Positions 23,331 to 33,419 of a stretch of 64,000 bases of DNA are shown piece by piece. How positions within the stretch are numbered: position 1 is the stretch's first letter; each line of letters opens with the position of its first letter. A model generated the notes under the pieces. The model worked only from the letters and a program-made list of their open reading frames with translations. It was not told where the DNA came from and made no database searches. A program made the position numbers and the translations under genes. The stretch covers positions 61,956,023 through 62,020,022 of the forward strand of contig QCXZ01000003.1 in assembly GCA_025024175.1 (NCBI GenBank), in the 5' to 3' direction. Source of the stretch: Rhyzopertha dominica (lineage: Eukaryota; Arthropoda; Insecta; Coleoptera; Bostrichidae).

Positions 23331-23640
23331 TATATTTTACGGGCAATTAGACTTTAACATCATTTAATTTCATAAATTTAATAACCTAAGAAAAGCATTG
23401 ATTTGTACTTTTAATGATGTTTGAAAAAAATTATTTAATATATGTGATGAAAAGGATTTTATTTTGTCCCTTTCTCACAAAATAGGGTGTTACTTTAGTA
23501 TTTATAAATAACCATTTTATTATTATTATACATTATTAATTAATAAGCAATGTATTTAACCATTATAATTAATTTAATGACATTCACTGATTCCACTCGC
23601 GGTCCTTGGTGAAACATTTTATCAATGAAATAAAAATAAA

Positions 23641-23770
23641 AAGACACTTGGATGTTTCACTGTATTTAATAATTTCTGACAGATCCGTTTCGAACCTTGC
23701 GGTTCGAAGTTTGAAACGGATTTGTCAGAAATTATTATCTAAATACTGTTAAACAATAACCAAGTGTTTT
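23641..23770. repeat. long hairpin (foldback) of about 60-bp arms
   Basis: Inverted arms around a centre at about 23699: AACCTTGC/GGTT at the loop, then TCCGTTTC / GAAACGGA, TTTCTGACAGA / TTTGTCAGAAA, and outward ACACTTGG / CCAAGTGT. Arms match with a few mismatches. No coding sequence inside. Probably a MITE or the remains of an inverted duplication. Confidence 0.8.
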
Positions 23771-26565
23771 TTTTTAATTTTTATTCTATTGATAATTAAT
23801 TTATTCTAGTTTAGGCACTCTAAAATGGATGATTTTCGTGTACTAGAAGGCTGAAATTTTATTTTTCACGAAATGATGTACATATCTGTACTTTGTAGTA
23901 CTTTATTTCAGTTATTACAATACATAGCTTGCAGGGTAATGTCTATCACTGACATTTCGAACAATTATAAAATATCTTAGGTATTGTGTAAGTAGGAAAC
24001 CCATGGGTTATTAGCCATCTGTTTTATTAGAAATGGATGCAATAGCATTTCTCTACATTTAAATGCTGCTTTATATTAGTATGCGTAGATTTAGTTTCCG
24101 CATTATACACAATAATTATCAAACGCTAATAAAGCTGATAGAAGCAAAAATTGATTTCTTGATGAAGACTAATTGCTGGACTGCAAACGTAAATAGCCAC
24201 GTTTAGAGTTAATATTGAATCACACTTCGATTTCATGACAGGCTGCAGTTGTACTAGTTGCCTAATTGCAAGTAACACAGATTACTGTTTACGCGGAAAT
24301 TACAGACGTCACTAAAGGTTTAGTCTGTTCGACTAGTAATCAAAGGTCCCGGGTTCATATCCTGATCAAAGTTGGCAATACTTTTTCTATACACATAGAT
24401 GTTTGCTATCCCTATAAACTATATAAATTTAAATTACATTCAGGCGATCATGATCTTTTAATAAATAGTAATACCCTAAACTAAATCATATAACACATAC
24501 AAAAATTTCTTTCGCTTATGCTTTTTAACCTGTTTTTATTTCTCTCTATTCAAATTCGGCGGTGCTTTTTTAGTTAATTAGACACAGTCGTGCTTTAAAA
24601 CTAGATTCATTTAGGTAGAAGCACACAATACTGCATTACAATCAGCTGTACTGAGGTCATCTCTCATCTGATGTAAATATGTAAATAGTTATGGCAACTA
24701 ACGAATTTTTTCTTGCAGGCTAGGCCCAACTGTAGTTAAATGAATTTTATGAAAAATTTAAATTAGGCCATAACGTTATTCTTAAAACAGTGATCAAAGG
24801 GATATACCGTTACCTACAACTGTTGTCTGATACTTTACCTGTTCACACAAATAAGAACAATTATTTGTACCAAAATCAAAGGTACGACATGCAATCCTCT
24901 CCTCTTAGCTAATCAATTCATATTTTGAGTATTTTTCTCGTAACTAGTAAAATATGTACGGCTATTTTTCTTCTGATATACTAAAGATATGATTTTTGAT
25001 TATTATTAACGCGTATAAAATATTACACCGCTAGTATGTGACCTATAACAGAGCAAAACAAAAATGGTTACTTAAATTTTTAGATGTCTTTGGAGCAAAC
25101 GTGTAGTTACAAAAAATCTTCCCCAGAGGCTTACCATTTGCAAAAGTAATTAACTCTATTACTAGTGCAATGCTAAAAGTATGAAATTAATCAAGTTAAA
25201 ACCCGTTAATACAAGCGCGCGTGCATTCTTCAGTTCCGGTCCTAGCGTTTGTAGTGCAGAGAGAAATCCGCCTAAAAACCTTTGCCGATTTATATGCATC
25301 GATAACCATACCAAGTGAATCTCTACGTTACTGCGCAAGACAAAAACATCCACAGATTTGTCACCAGCCGCCTTTTTCACTTCGAATAAAACCTCTCTAC
25401 GTACTCCTTATTACCTTCACTTAATTAGCGGAATAGTTGAGTTTTTTCGTTTCTGGGGCGTTTTTGTCAGGTGGTGGTATTGCATGTCACAGACGCAGAA
25501 AAATGTTAACTTTTATTAATAAAACAAGCAACTTTTACATTTCCTTTCTTGGCGTACGCCAAGTTCTTGTTTTAAAAAACGACCGATTTCGTCAGTTGCT
25601 GCGATATAAGAAGTAAAAGGTTCACTAATAAAATATAATTCTTGTTATAAAACATTCATACGTGTTAGGAACACAGTGCGGCTATTATAGCCCACTCAGG
25701 AATGTGGCTTGACAAATTAAACAGTAGTTGGACATTTCGTGTTGTTGAAAAAGTGCATAAAACATGCATTATACAGTCGTGACAGCAAAATGTAAAAGGG
25801 TATGTGCAATTAATAAACTTTAAAAACATGCAAAACAAACGATATCTTTGTGAATGTGAGGTAGCAGAATATACGTGCAGGGTATCTCAGATTCTTACCT
25901 TCTGTACAGAAACAAAAGACGTTCCTTTAGGTCTAAAATGTAGTAATAAGAGTTTCATAACGTTTGATTTGTTGATCTAGACTATTTACAAAAAGTTGAC
26001 CTCCAAACTTCTGCAAAAATTTAGTTTCCTGCTTTGACAACACTTGTATATGATTTAGGATTAATTTTGTGTTTATATTATTATTGCGTTGCACGAAATA
26101 TTTCAATGCTATTTTATATACAAAATCGTGTTACTGGTTTACTGCTATTACCTTAGACAATTGTTTGTGAAATAACATATTTTACGTAAAAGTTGCTTAT
26201 TTTTGTGTCCCAGAAATTATTTAAATAAGTAATGGAATTCTAAGTAAATAATTATGCAGCGTCAGAGATTACATGACTTGAAAATTTAGAAAGAATACAG
26301 TACTGAAATACATATACTCAAATGAAAGACTAGCAAACTTCAGTAGCTTCAAATAACTTCGTTTTTGTTTATAATAATACAGATAAAATGCGAACATTCA
26401 GTAGCAAGTAACACTTAGAAACGAAAAATTTGTAAGAAGAAAGAGCTATAATTTAATATTTTCAAGTTTAAGAGCAGGATACTTGTAATGCAAGAAATAA
26501 AAATATTAGCCAAACAAAAAGAAACGCGATAAAACATTAGGGGTATATCTTGTTGGACCCAATGC
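23771..26565. other. AT-rich stretch with a tRNA-like block
   Basis: No gene. At 24300-24375 there is a tRNA-like region: ACTAGTAAT (anticodon-loop-like, as in tRNA-Thr) followed by GGTCCCGGGTTCATATCCTG, a good match to a T arm with B box. The D arm is not recognisable and no 3' pairing of an acceptor stem was found, so it is more likely a tRNA-derived SINE head than a functional tRNA. Confidence 0.4.
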
Positions 26566-26599
26566 TCTCTTAATGATTGATGGGAAGCCCCTCGGCATT

Positions 26600-28190
26600 C
26601 GGAATGTTAAAAAATAAAAACTTTTAAAAGAATTTTCATGTTCGCTTAACCGCGATCAAAACTTCAAGCTTGAACCTAGGGCGGGTGGCATGGACCCATT
26701 TCCTTCATAAATTAAAAAAATGAATAAATGTAATCTCGTTTTTTAACATATTGCTTGTAAGGTTTTATGTTTTAACCTCCACTGATGATGGCCACTTTTG
26801 CGCTTTGCAAATTTTATGCTTAAAGAGGATTAATTGAATTTGGGCGTTTCTCTTATACACCATTTTGCCTCATTTAGGGAGATAGAAGTGAAAAGATTAG
26901 ACACATCAAAGGACACAAGAATAGCGTTATTTGGTATTGATAATTTTTTTTACCTTGTTCGCGAAACCTACGGAATTCTTCACGCTGTATTTGGACTGGT
27001 ATTCATTTGATTGTGTCAAAATGTTGTTGGCGAATTTGCATAATTTATACGATGGAGCATTAACGTAGGAAACAACCGGTCTCAGAAGTATTCCATTTTT
27101 GTGAATTTTTGAGAGGCCATATAGAATTTGAGCTCGGGGGTTCTTAATTTGTACTTTTCTTCGTTTGATATCAAGTGTTCTGAAGATTTTAAAATGCTAG
27201 TAACGTCTTTTTGGAACTGGCCTGTGGGATCTGAATTAAGTTTAGAAAAGTTGTTTGCGTTTAATAAATTATTTAGTTTAGCCTGATACTTATCTGTTTT
27301 TAAAGTAAAAGTAACGATGGTATTGCCTTTATCCGCCTTACAAATAGTTAGTGAATTTCCTGTACATTTTTGTATTATGCTTTTTATTAACTTGATGAAT
27401 GGTAATTTTGTTTGTATTTGTTTTTTATCACATCGACATTTGCGTTTCCGTATCCTCGTTTGTTACCTTGTCCAAGGCCAATTCTGTATTTATACCTAAT
27501 ATTTCAAATTCTTTTTTTGACACTGGAAAATTCGGATTATATTTTAGACCTTTATTTAATAATTTCTGTTCCGCCTGTGTAAAACTGCCTTGATTTTAAC
27601 TCTATTTTCTGTTTGATAAATCCGCAGTTTTTTCTTAAATTGAGTGCATATTGTTTATGAACTAGTATTGGAACATCACTGTAGATATCATTAGTTATCT
27701 CATCAAGCATTATGTTATGCAGTTCTTTATGCAATCCTGTATGAATTAATTTTAAATGCTCGCCCAGGTTTTGCTTGCTATATTGTCCTTTTTGCTTACC
27801 ACGAGTTATTGTTACACTTAATATGCATGTAACCCGGAGTAACACCATAGAACTTAGATTGCTTATTAAACCAAATATGATTGGAACACATCTTGAGCTG
27901 AACCTTTTAGAACTTTTGGAAATTAAAAAAGCTCATCATCAAAAAAAAAACATTTGGCAAATACACAAATAGAAATTTCCACGTCCAGTACGCCTTTGAT
28001 ATTGCCGAAATTATAAAATCGGCCTTCAAAACCCAGGCGAGAGATTTTACAACTGTATTTTACAATATCTGTAAAAAAGGGGATGTAAACAAAATTCTGC
28101 ACATCTGAGTTTAGTATAACGCTGTTATCTCTCTGAGATGACCGTTTTAGGTCGAGACGATCTTCAGTTATCTGATAAATCAAGTGAGAC
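26600..28190 (-). mobile_element. decayed Penelope-like element
   Basis: Read on the minus strand, a 5' pLTR-like end (about 28050-28190, with a hammerhead-like CTGAAGA at 28167-28161) leads into the N-terminal region and then palm motifs of a Penelope reverse transcriptase. The RT breaks off after FDVSNLFTSI, and a second pLTR-like block follows at 26640-26840. That block shows CTGATGATGGCC at 26782 on the plus strand, the hammerhead core position. The C-terminal RT and GIY-YIG are missing. The right border touches the FLYWCH-bearing element. Confidence 0.75.
26845..27920 (-). pseudogene. Penelope-like reverse transcriptase remnant
   Basis: Minus strand, several frames. The N-terminus reads NKQSKFYGVTPGYMHIK. 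Then comes LLNKGLKYNPNFPVSKKEF, followed by CKADKGNTIVTFTLKTDKY (the ADKGN motif), LNNLLNANNFSKLNSDPTG, YMASQKFTK (PK.HK region), RPVVSYVNAPSYKLCKFA, EYQSKYSVKNSVGF and ILVSFDVSNLFTSISLNEAK (motif A with catalytic Asp). These match Penelope RT in order and spacing. Numerous stops and frameshifts; motifs B and C are absent. Confidence 0.82.
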
Positions 28191-28228
28191 AATGCACATA
28201 CGTTCAAATCAGCTTGTTTCCAGGCGGA

Positions 28229-29256
28229 AAGGTAAGAGTTAGGTCCCACTAAGCCCCTGTGTACCTGCTAGCTAGTAAAGGTTCTATGCGAGTTGGGTCC
28301 CACTGATTCCTGGAACTGTTTAATCCCAATAAAGCAATTACAGAGGATATTATTTTCCCCAAAATCCCTTTTTCCTAATATTTTGTCATTCATCGGCGTA
28401 CAATTTAGCAGCCCATTTATAATATTTGCAATATTTGGGCTACGACAGATAGTGCATAAATTTTAGTTTCATTTGTGAAGTAGTGTTCAGAACAATGTCA
28501 AGTTTCAGTTGTGAAGTGAATGAAACAGGCAAAGAACTTATTGTTTTAAATAAGTTAAAGTTCGGCTTTCACAAGTATATAAACAAGAAAACCATGAAAA
28601 GGTGGACTTGTACGAATAAAAAACCTTGTCCAAGGCATTTATTAAGACAGAGGGTAAGTTTTAGTAAGTACCTTTTTTGATAAGTTTAAATTTAAATTCC
28701 TCTTTCGGTTTTAAATGCTGTAAAATATCGAATCAGTGTAAAAAAACAATGAATATTGTTTTGCTCGCGATTGCTTTCTCAAAAAGCGAGTCCAAATTTC
28801 GAAAGTTCTAAAATTACGAATTAAACAGCAAACATGCTTACGTGCTATTCAGTAAACAATAAAAAATAACACGAAATATATTCAAAATTTCAATAGCATG
28901 AAATCATCAAAAAGCAATATCAAACGACGCTTGAAGTTTTTTGGAATTGTTAGTAATAGTAGACAATATATATTAAGTGACCTATGCTGTGTGCTTTGAA
29001 ATATGAATGTTCGATATGTATGGGCTATCGCAGTATCGAGAAAAAGAAGTTTTATCGATTTCTGATGAAAAAATGGGTTTTGTTATTTAAAAATACCTAG
29101 AAAACATTTGAATGCGCAAGTTTATCAAAATCAAATTTCTAAGAAAATATTTTTATAACACTACGGTTTACTGGGACCCAATTCGCCTATGTTTGGGACC
29201 CAACTCGCATTGTAGATTAGTATACCTTCATCGGCCAGGACCCAATTCGCCTACTT
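28229..29256. mobile_element. about 1-kb element with inverted GGGACCCAA-type ends and a FLYWCH exon
   Basis: Each end carries at least two copies of a 15-bp motif, GCGAGTTGGGTCCCA (28288-28302; inverse at 29194-29208). Related copies lie nearer the borders (AGTTAGGTCCCA near 28237, inverse GGACCCAATTCGCC near 29238) plus an extra one at about 29172. Spacing between the two motifs is similar at both ends, so they form inverted subterminal repeats of about 80 bp. A single FLYWCH-type zinc-finger exon lies between. No transposase is visible. FLYWCH domains are known as N-terminal parts of MULE-type transposases, so a MULE-derived non-autonomous element is the best guess. Target duplication not resolved. 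Confidence 0.65.
28495..28653 (+). CDS. FLYWCH-type zinc-finger exon
   Basis: The ATG at 28495 opens 53 codons ending exactly at a consensus donor GTAAGT (28654). The peptide begins MSSFSCEVNETGKELIVLN, continues KLKFGFHKYINKKTMKRW and ends TCTNKKPCPRHLL. The spacing of Gly-Lys-x-Leu, aromatic, Trp-x-Cys and Cys follows the FLYWCH DNA-binding zinc finger, although the final His/Cys ligands are not clearly placed (PRH). The downstream exon was not found before the right inverted repeat at 29172. It may be a deletion remnant of a larger transposase gene, or a captured host exon. Confidence 0.6.
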
Positions 29257-29259
29257 CCT

Positions 29260-30590
29260 TCCAAGCTACCTAATTAATTCAGACTTTTAATGTTTATGTT
29301 GTATTGCATCGTATTTTACAAGAAAAGAAAAATGTTGTAGACCTTAAAAGGATGGTGTTGGCAACACCGTCCCTTTGTGTTTTCCGGTCGGCACTCATCT
29401 CTCATAACGCTTGACCGGTTGGCGAAGTTTTATTCAATTCGCCCCATACGTGCATTTGCAGGCCAGCCGTAAATAGTCCACAGGGGAAATCAGAAAAAAA
29501 CCTCAATAATTTGGGCGAAAGGAGGATCTAAATAGAAATCAGCTTGAAAGCCGCCTTTTACAATCGACGAGGAGCGGATTTACAAACCTAAGTGATTTTC
29601 TGTGTTCCTTAAGCATATTCCATTACGTTTTGTTCATAATTTTTAAGCGAGACGCCCAGCATCCAAAGGGACCTGTCAATATCCAGTTTCTTATTGTAAG
29701 GCTAAACCGGCGCTACGCCGCCGCCTCTTCGGATCCACAGTATATTGCGAATTTCGAGGTGCCCATTTAACTGAGCGTCAATAATTAAATTCCTGGGATG
29801 ACAAAGACATCTTAAAATGAATAAAAGAACGTATTTATATTATTGTCGGAAACAAAGGGCGAACGCCTGAAATGGAAACTGCGTTTCGAATAATCGTGAA
29901 ATTCAGGGGAGATCCGTGTATAAGACGGAATAAATTGATAGAATATTACATTCCCGCCATCAAGGAAACAAAGGTGCTCGAAATGACATTCGAAATAAAC
30001 ATAATACCTACAATATTCTCGTGGTACACTTGTAGCCGACGATAATTGGAAAATTTTCCTCGCTTTTACCTCCGGAATTTGTAGGGCATCCAATTCTTGC
30101 CTGAACNGCAAAATCTGTTTGTGAATAACGCAGGGAAAACATATACTGGACTACATAACTGACTGCTTATTTCTAATAGTCTCTGTTAAATATATAATCT
30201 AAATACCACTACCAATTCCAAAGGACGAAGTAATGCTTGATTACAAATTTCTACAAGAATCTATTTAAAAAATGGTAAAATTTACTAAAAACAGAATATT
30301 CGATGAAGTCAATAAGCCCAGCGTACCTAAACTATATGTAAAACAGGGCTACATTATCTCTATTTATGTTGAAGATTAAAGTAGCGCTAGCATTGGATAG
30401 CTTGACATTGAAAAAACAGCATATAAACTTGTGTTTTAGGTTTTTAGCCAAAATTAATTGGTTTCACTAAACATAGTTTTTCGCTTCTCCTTTAACAGCA
30501 TCAGATTTGGGCTGCACCCCAGATAGATCCAATTCTTTCTAAAAAATTTGGCTAGATTTGAAATCGATTAGTCTATTTTAGGGGGTAGCG
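29260..30590. other. GC-richer unique stretch, no gene found
   Basis: About 29340-30110 is clearly less AT-rich than its surroundings, with motifs such as GGTGTTGGCAACACCGTC (a short palindrome) and GCTACGCCGCCGCC. No open frame has a recognisable domain and no repeat copy was seen elsewhere in the window. It could be regulatory or conserved non-coding DNA. 30110-30590 is ordinary AT-rich sequence. Confidence 0.4.
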
Positions 30591-31253
30591 TACACTGAGA
30601 AAAAGGTTTTGCTGGGTAAACAAAAAAATAGTAACAGCAGCAAAAAGTTTTTGTAGAAATAGGGACAGCAAAACTTTTTGCCCTGATAGCAAGAAAAATT
30701 TGCTACTTTATTTTAGCTACACTTGCAAATTGTTTCAGCAATTACTGCAAATTACTTGCTCCCGTAACCAATATCAACTTGCACAGAAAACCAACAGAAT
30801 AACCGTTACCAAAATTATTTGCTGCGTTTACAACACCACTTTGCAAGAATCACTTATCAACACCAATCAATAAAGTAACTGTTGCAAATATTATCTGCTG
30901 TAGGTAATAATACCGCTTGGCAACCGCAAAAAAAGTATATGCTTTTTATCAGCAACTGATGAAACGAGAATTGCAAAAATTATTTGCTGTGGGTACTAAT
31001 ACCCCTTTGCTGCATTGACAAAGATCTTATTTGGTTGTTTACTAATCAGTAATTTAAGAAATATCTATAGATTTTGAAGACTTTCAGATAATAATTTATT
31101 GTTATTTCAATAATAACAAATACTAATGCGTCAAAATATCGACATCGGAAAACTGAGAACTACGACTTTGGATTGTAATAATTGCTTGGGTAAGATATAA
31201 TTTGTGTAAAAATAAACGAAATATACATTAGATCTAATGTTTTATTTCACGTA

Positions 31254-31510
31254 TCAACACGTATATTTAATAAAATAATCGTCTTTCGAATAAAGAACAA
31301 ACTTTGTAATAAACTGCTTATTATGTATATTTAGTACACAAAAGATTAAAACACACATAAAAATGAATGAACTGGCACTACTAAAAATCACCGGAGCTCT
31401 ATACGCTTCCACATGCTTCAAAAATTTTAGGCGAAGTCTTAATTGAGCTATTAATTCCCTCGCACTGCTTTCCGTAATGTATGTAATGCTTTCCATATCA
31501 ATGCCTTGTT
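31254..31510 (-). CDS. SAM-domain protein, exon 2
   Basis: Starts right after an acceptor with a pyrimidine tract (TTTTTTTACAG). Joined to exon 1 the frame reads FKEQGIDMESITYITESSAR then ELIAQLRLRLKFLKHVEAYR. This completes the five-helix SAM pattern (helix with W-G-I/L..Y, then F...ID...L..I.E..L.ELI...L..R..FL). Past EAYRAPVIFSS the frame becomes hydrophobic and runs to a stop at 31254. This tail may be intron read-through, since GTGATTTT follows the RAP codons. The product would be a small protein-interaction domain, not an enzyme. Confidence 0.6.
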
Positions 31511-32036
31511 CTGTAAAAAAAGTAGAACATTGAGTATTTAGATATACCTGCGTTTTTTTAAACTTTACAAAAACCAGAAAACTTTTGTAATATAGTTGCT
31601 ACATCAACATCACATGGATCTACCTTTTTTCGTTTAAAATATATTGCACATTTTCACAGGTATTGCAATCGCGATTTCTTCACAAACTTTGGAACAACTC
31701 CGTAGTGGTCCTTTTTAGAAACATCTAATAAAAACAGGGGTGTTCAATTAACAAGATGATAATAAAAAATAATAAGTGCGCATTTCCGGTACAACCGGAA
31801 GAACGTCATCTATAAAAGTAAGTTTAGGTTGTCGTATTGAAAAATCCAAAATCTCTATTATCAACAATTATGGAGTTATTGCAAGAAATAGCTTCAATTG
31901 GCCCGCTCTGTATATATCTGTATCATTAAGTAGATTCGTTCAGGTACTCCCATTTAGACAAAAATTGAAAAATAGTGCTTAATTACAGAAATAATAATAA
32001 TTTCGTTAATATTTATAAAATAGAAGATGTACTTAC

Positions 32037-32100
32037 CCTTGAAAGTTTTGATATAGTCATCAATACCCCATAATTTTAACAAATTATTTATTTCATCCAT
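32037..32100 (-). CDS. SAM-domain protein, exon 1
   Basis: The ATG at 32100 opens MDEINKLLKLWGIDDYIKTF plus one codon, then a split codon before a consensus donor GTAAGT (32036-32031). The WGIDDYIKTF segment is the start of a SAM domain. Splicing over 526 nt to 31510 regenerates Glu across the junction and continues the domain without a break, which is strong evidence for a real gene structure. The intron has not been checked for additional exons. Confidence 0.65.
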
Positions 32101-32134
32101 TACATACTCATTGCACTAGCACTACAGTAAAATA

Positions 32135-32262
32135 AACGACAATTTATCAGGCTACAGGTCACTTCCTTTAAGAAGTAGTACCCGTTAAGGCAGCTAGGTG
32201 GCTTTGTCATCATATCAGTATAATGCTGATAGATGGCATTGCCATCTAAATTCTTACTTATA
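32135..32262 (-). repeat. interspersed foldback repeat, copy B (partial)
   Basis: Inverted relative to 6229-6478. It shares GGCTACAGGTCACTTCCTTT, AAGTAGTACCCGTTA, GGTGGCTTTGTCATCAT and the border GCAATGCCATCT-AATTCTTAC. It lacks the distal foldback half. It lies within the SAM-carrying element, immediately upstream of exon 1. Confidence 0.85.
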
Positions 32263-32986
32263 ACGATAAGTGTTTTAAAGTGACGAACAAGCAAGCTAGA
32301 ACAGTTTATAGGTACGTCAGTATACCGTTAATGAGATCACCTATATGATGCCAATTGTGCCAGCCACTGTGTATTTTACTGAGAAACTTTTGCGGGAAGG
32401 GTTACTATTGGTGAACGCCAGCTGAAAACCAGACTATTCCTGAAAAAAACCGACCTCTTTACAGTTTTAAAGAGTTCATTTTTTTCTGGCAGCAAGTTTA
32501 ATTTGCTAGGGCAGGTAAACACTTCTGATTGAAAAGCAAAATGTATTAGTTACCAGAGATTTGATTTATGAACAAATATATTGCGTTGCTTCAACTTATA
32601 AGCCTTGTTGAGCTAGCAAAATAAAATCAACTAAAATATTTGCTTCGCCCGGCAAACGCATTTCTGTTCGGGATGCAGCACTGTTATCAAAATTGCAAAC
32701 AAAATTGGCCAATGCAGCAAAAAAATATTCTAACAAAAATTATTTTGCTGTTACAGCAAAACCATTTTTCTCAGTGTACCCGAACCTTTTTGCTACGTTT
32801 CTGCCACAGCTGTATTTTCACATTTTATTTTATCGATAAAGTTCTTTAAGTTTCATATCTTTGGAACCCTGATGTAAAAAATGGAAAATCTTGTAGATGA
32901 AATCTAACTAATACAAGCGTACGCATTTGAAAACGAGAAATGCAACACATATAACTCTATGGTCGGGAACACATGTGGCAAAAACT

Positions 32987-33416
32987 TACAGAATNGGGCA
33001 TAGGAACCAAGTGCTTTTAATCATTTAAAATTTTTAGTAGAAAATGACATTAGCATTTGATGTCCACTTTCGTTGATGCATTGTTGAAGTCGCTTACGAA
33101 AATTGGCCCCTACTCTTTCCAGCAGATCTTTGTTGATTCGAGTGATTTCTATTAATTCAGTTAACGTTTTGAGTGGGCCACTTAAACACGTGGACACATG
33201 GAAGTTAGGCCACAAAACTTCACCAAATCTTGAAATGAGACGGTTTGTAAGCAGGGAACTAAGAACAGCCATTGATGTACTGGCAAGTATTATGCGCTGC
33301 TCTAACGTTCATGTTGAGTCAAGGTATGTTTCCTAAAATGCCGCGTGCTTCTCGCATTTTAAATAACCGAGTACTACCCAATTAAAAAGCACTTGGTTCC
33401 TATGTCCCACCCTGTA
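32987..33416. mobile_element. 426-bp deletion derivative of a mariner-type element
   Basis: Inverted ends: GGGCATAGGAACCAAGTGCT on the left and, inverse, GGGACATAGGAACCAAGTGC on the right. With the outer bases (CAGAATNGGG versus CAGGGTGGG) the element spans 32989-33414, and TA lies on both sides. One n falls in the left end. Only the transposase C-terminus survives inside. Confidence 0.85.
33021..33272 (-). pseudogene. mariner-type transposase C-terminal remnant
   Basis: The minus strand reads NRLISRFGEVLWPNFHVSTC then GPLKTLTELIEITRINKDLL and ERVGANFRKRLQQCINESGH. The last part, ANFRKRLQQCI...GH, is the usual end of one insect branch of IS630-Tc1-mariner transposases. The middle of the catalytic domain is deleted. 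It can no longer encode an enzyme. Confidence 0.75.
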
Positions 33417-33419
33417 TAA

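Larger units (their letters stand above)
30591..32778. mobile_element. 2.2-kb TIR element carrying a SAM-domain gene
   Basis: The borders are inverted: CACTGAGAAAAAGGTTTTGC at 30593 and GCAAAACCATTTTTCTCAGTG ending at 32776 (one base different in length). TA lies outside each end. Both subterminal regions (about 30600-31020 and 32490-32760) are enriched in GCAAA / TTTGC words, suggesting transposase-binding repeats. Inside on the minus strand is a two-exon SAM-domain reading frame. A copy of the foldback repeat is inserted just upstream of it. No transposase is present. TA duplication and CACTG ends would suit a Tc1/mariner-type mobiliser, but the superfamily is not established. Confidence 0.7.

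Noticed and set aside
24300..24375. functional tRNA-Thr gene
   Set aside because: The T arm is good, but the D arm and acceptor stem are not recognisable; treated as SINE-like.
27775..27972. plus-strand frame resembling a Penelope C-terminus (LNLLELLEIKK)
   Set aside because: The same bases read on the minus strand as the N-terminal region of the Penelope RT, in line with the rest of that gene.
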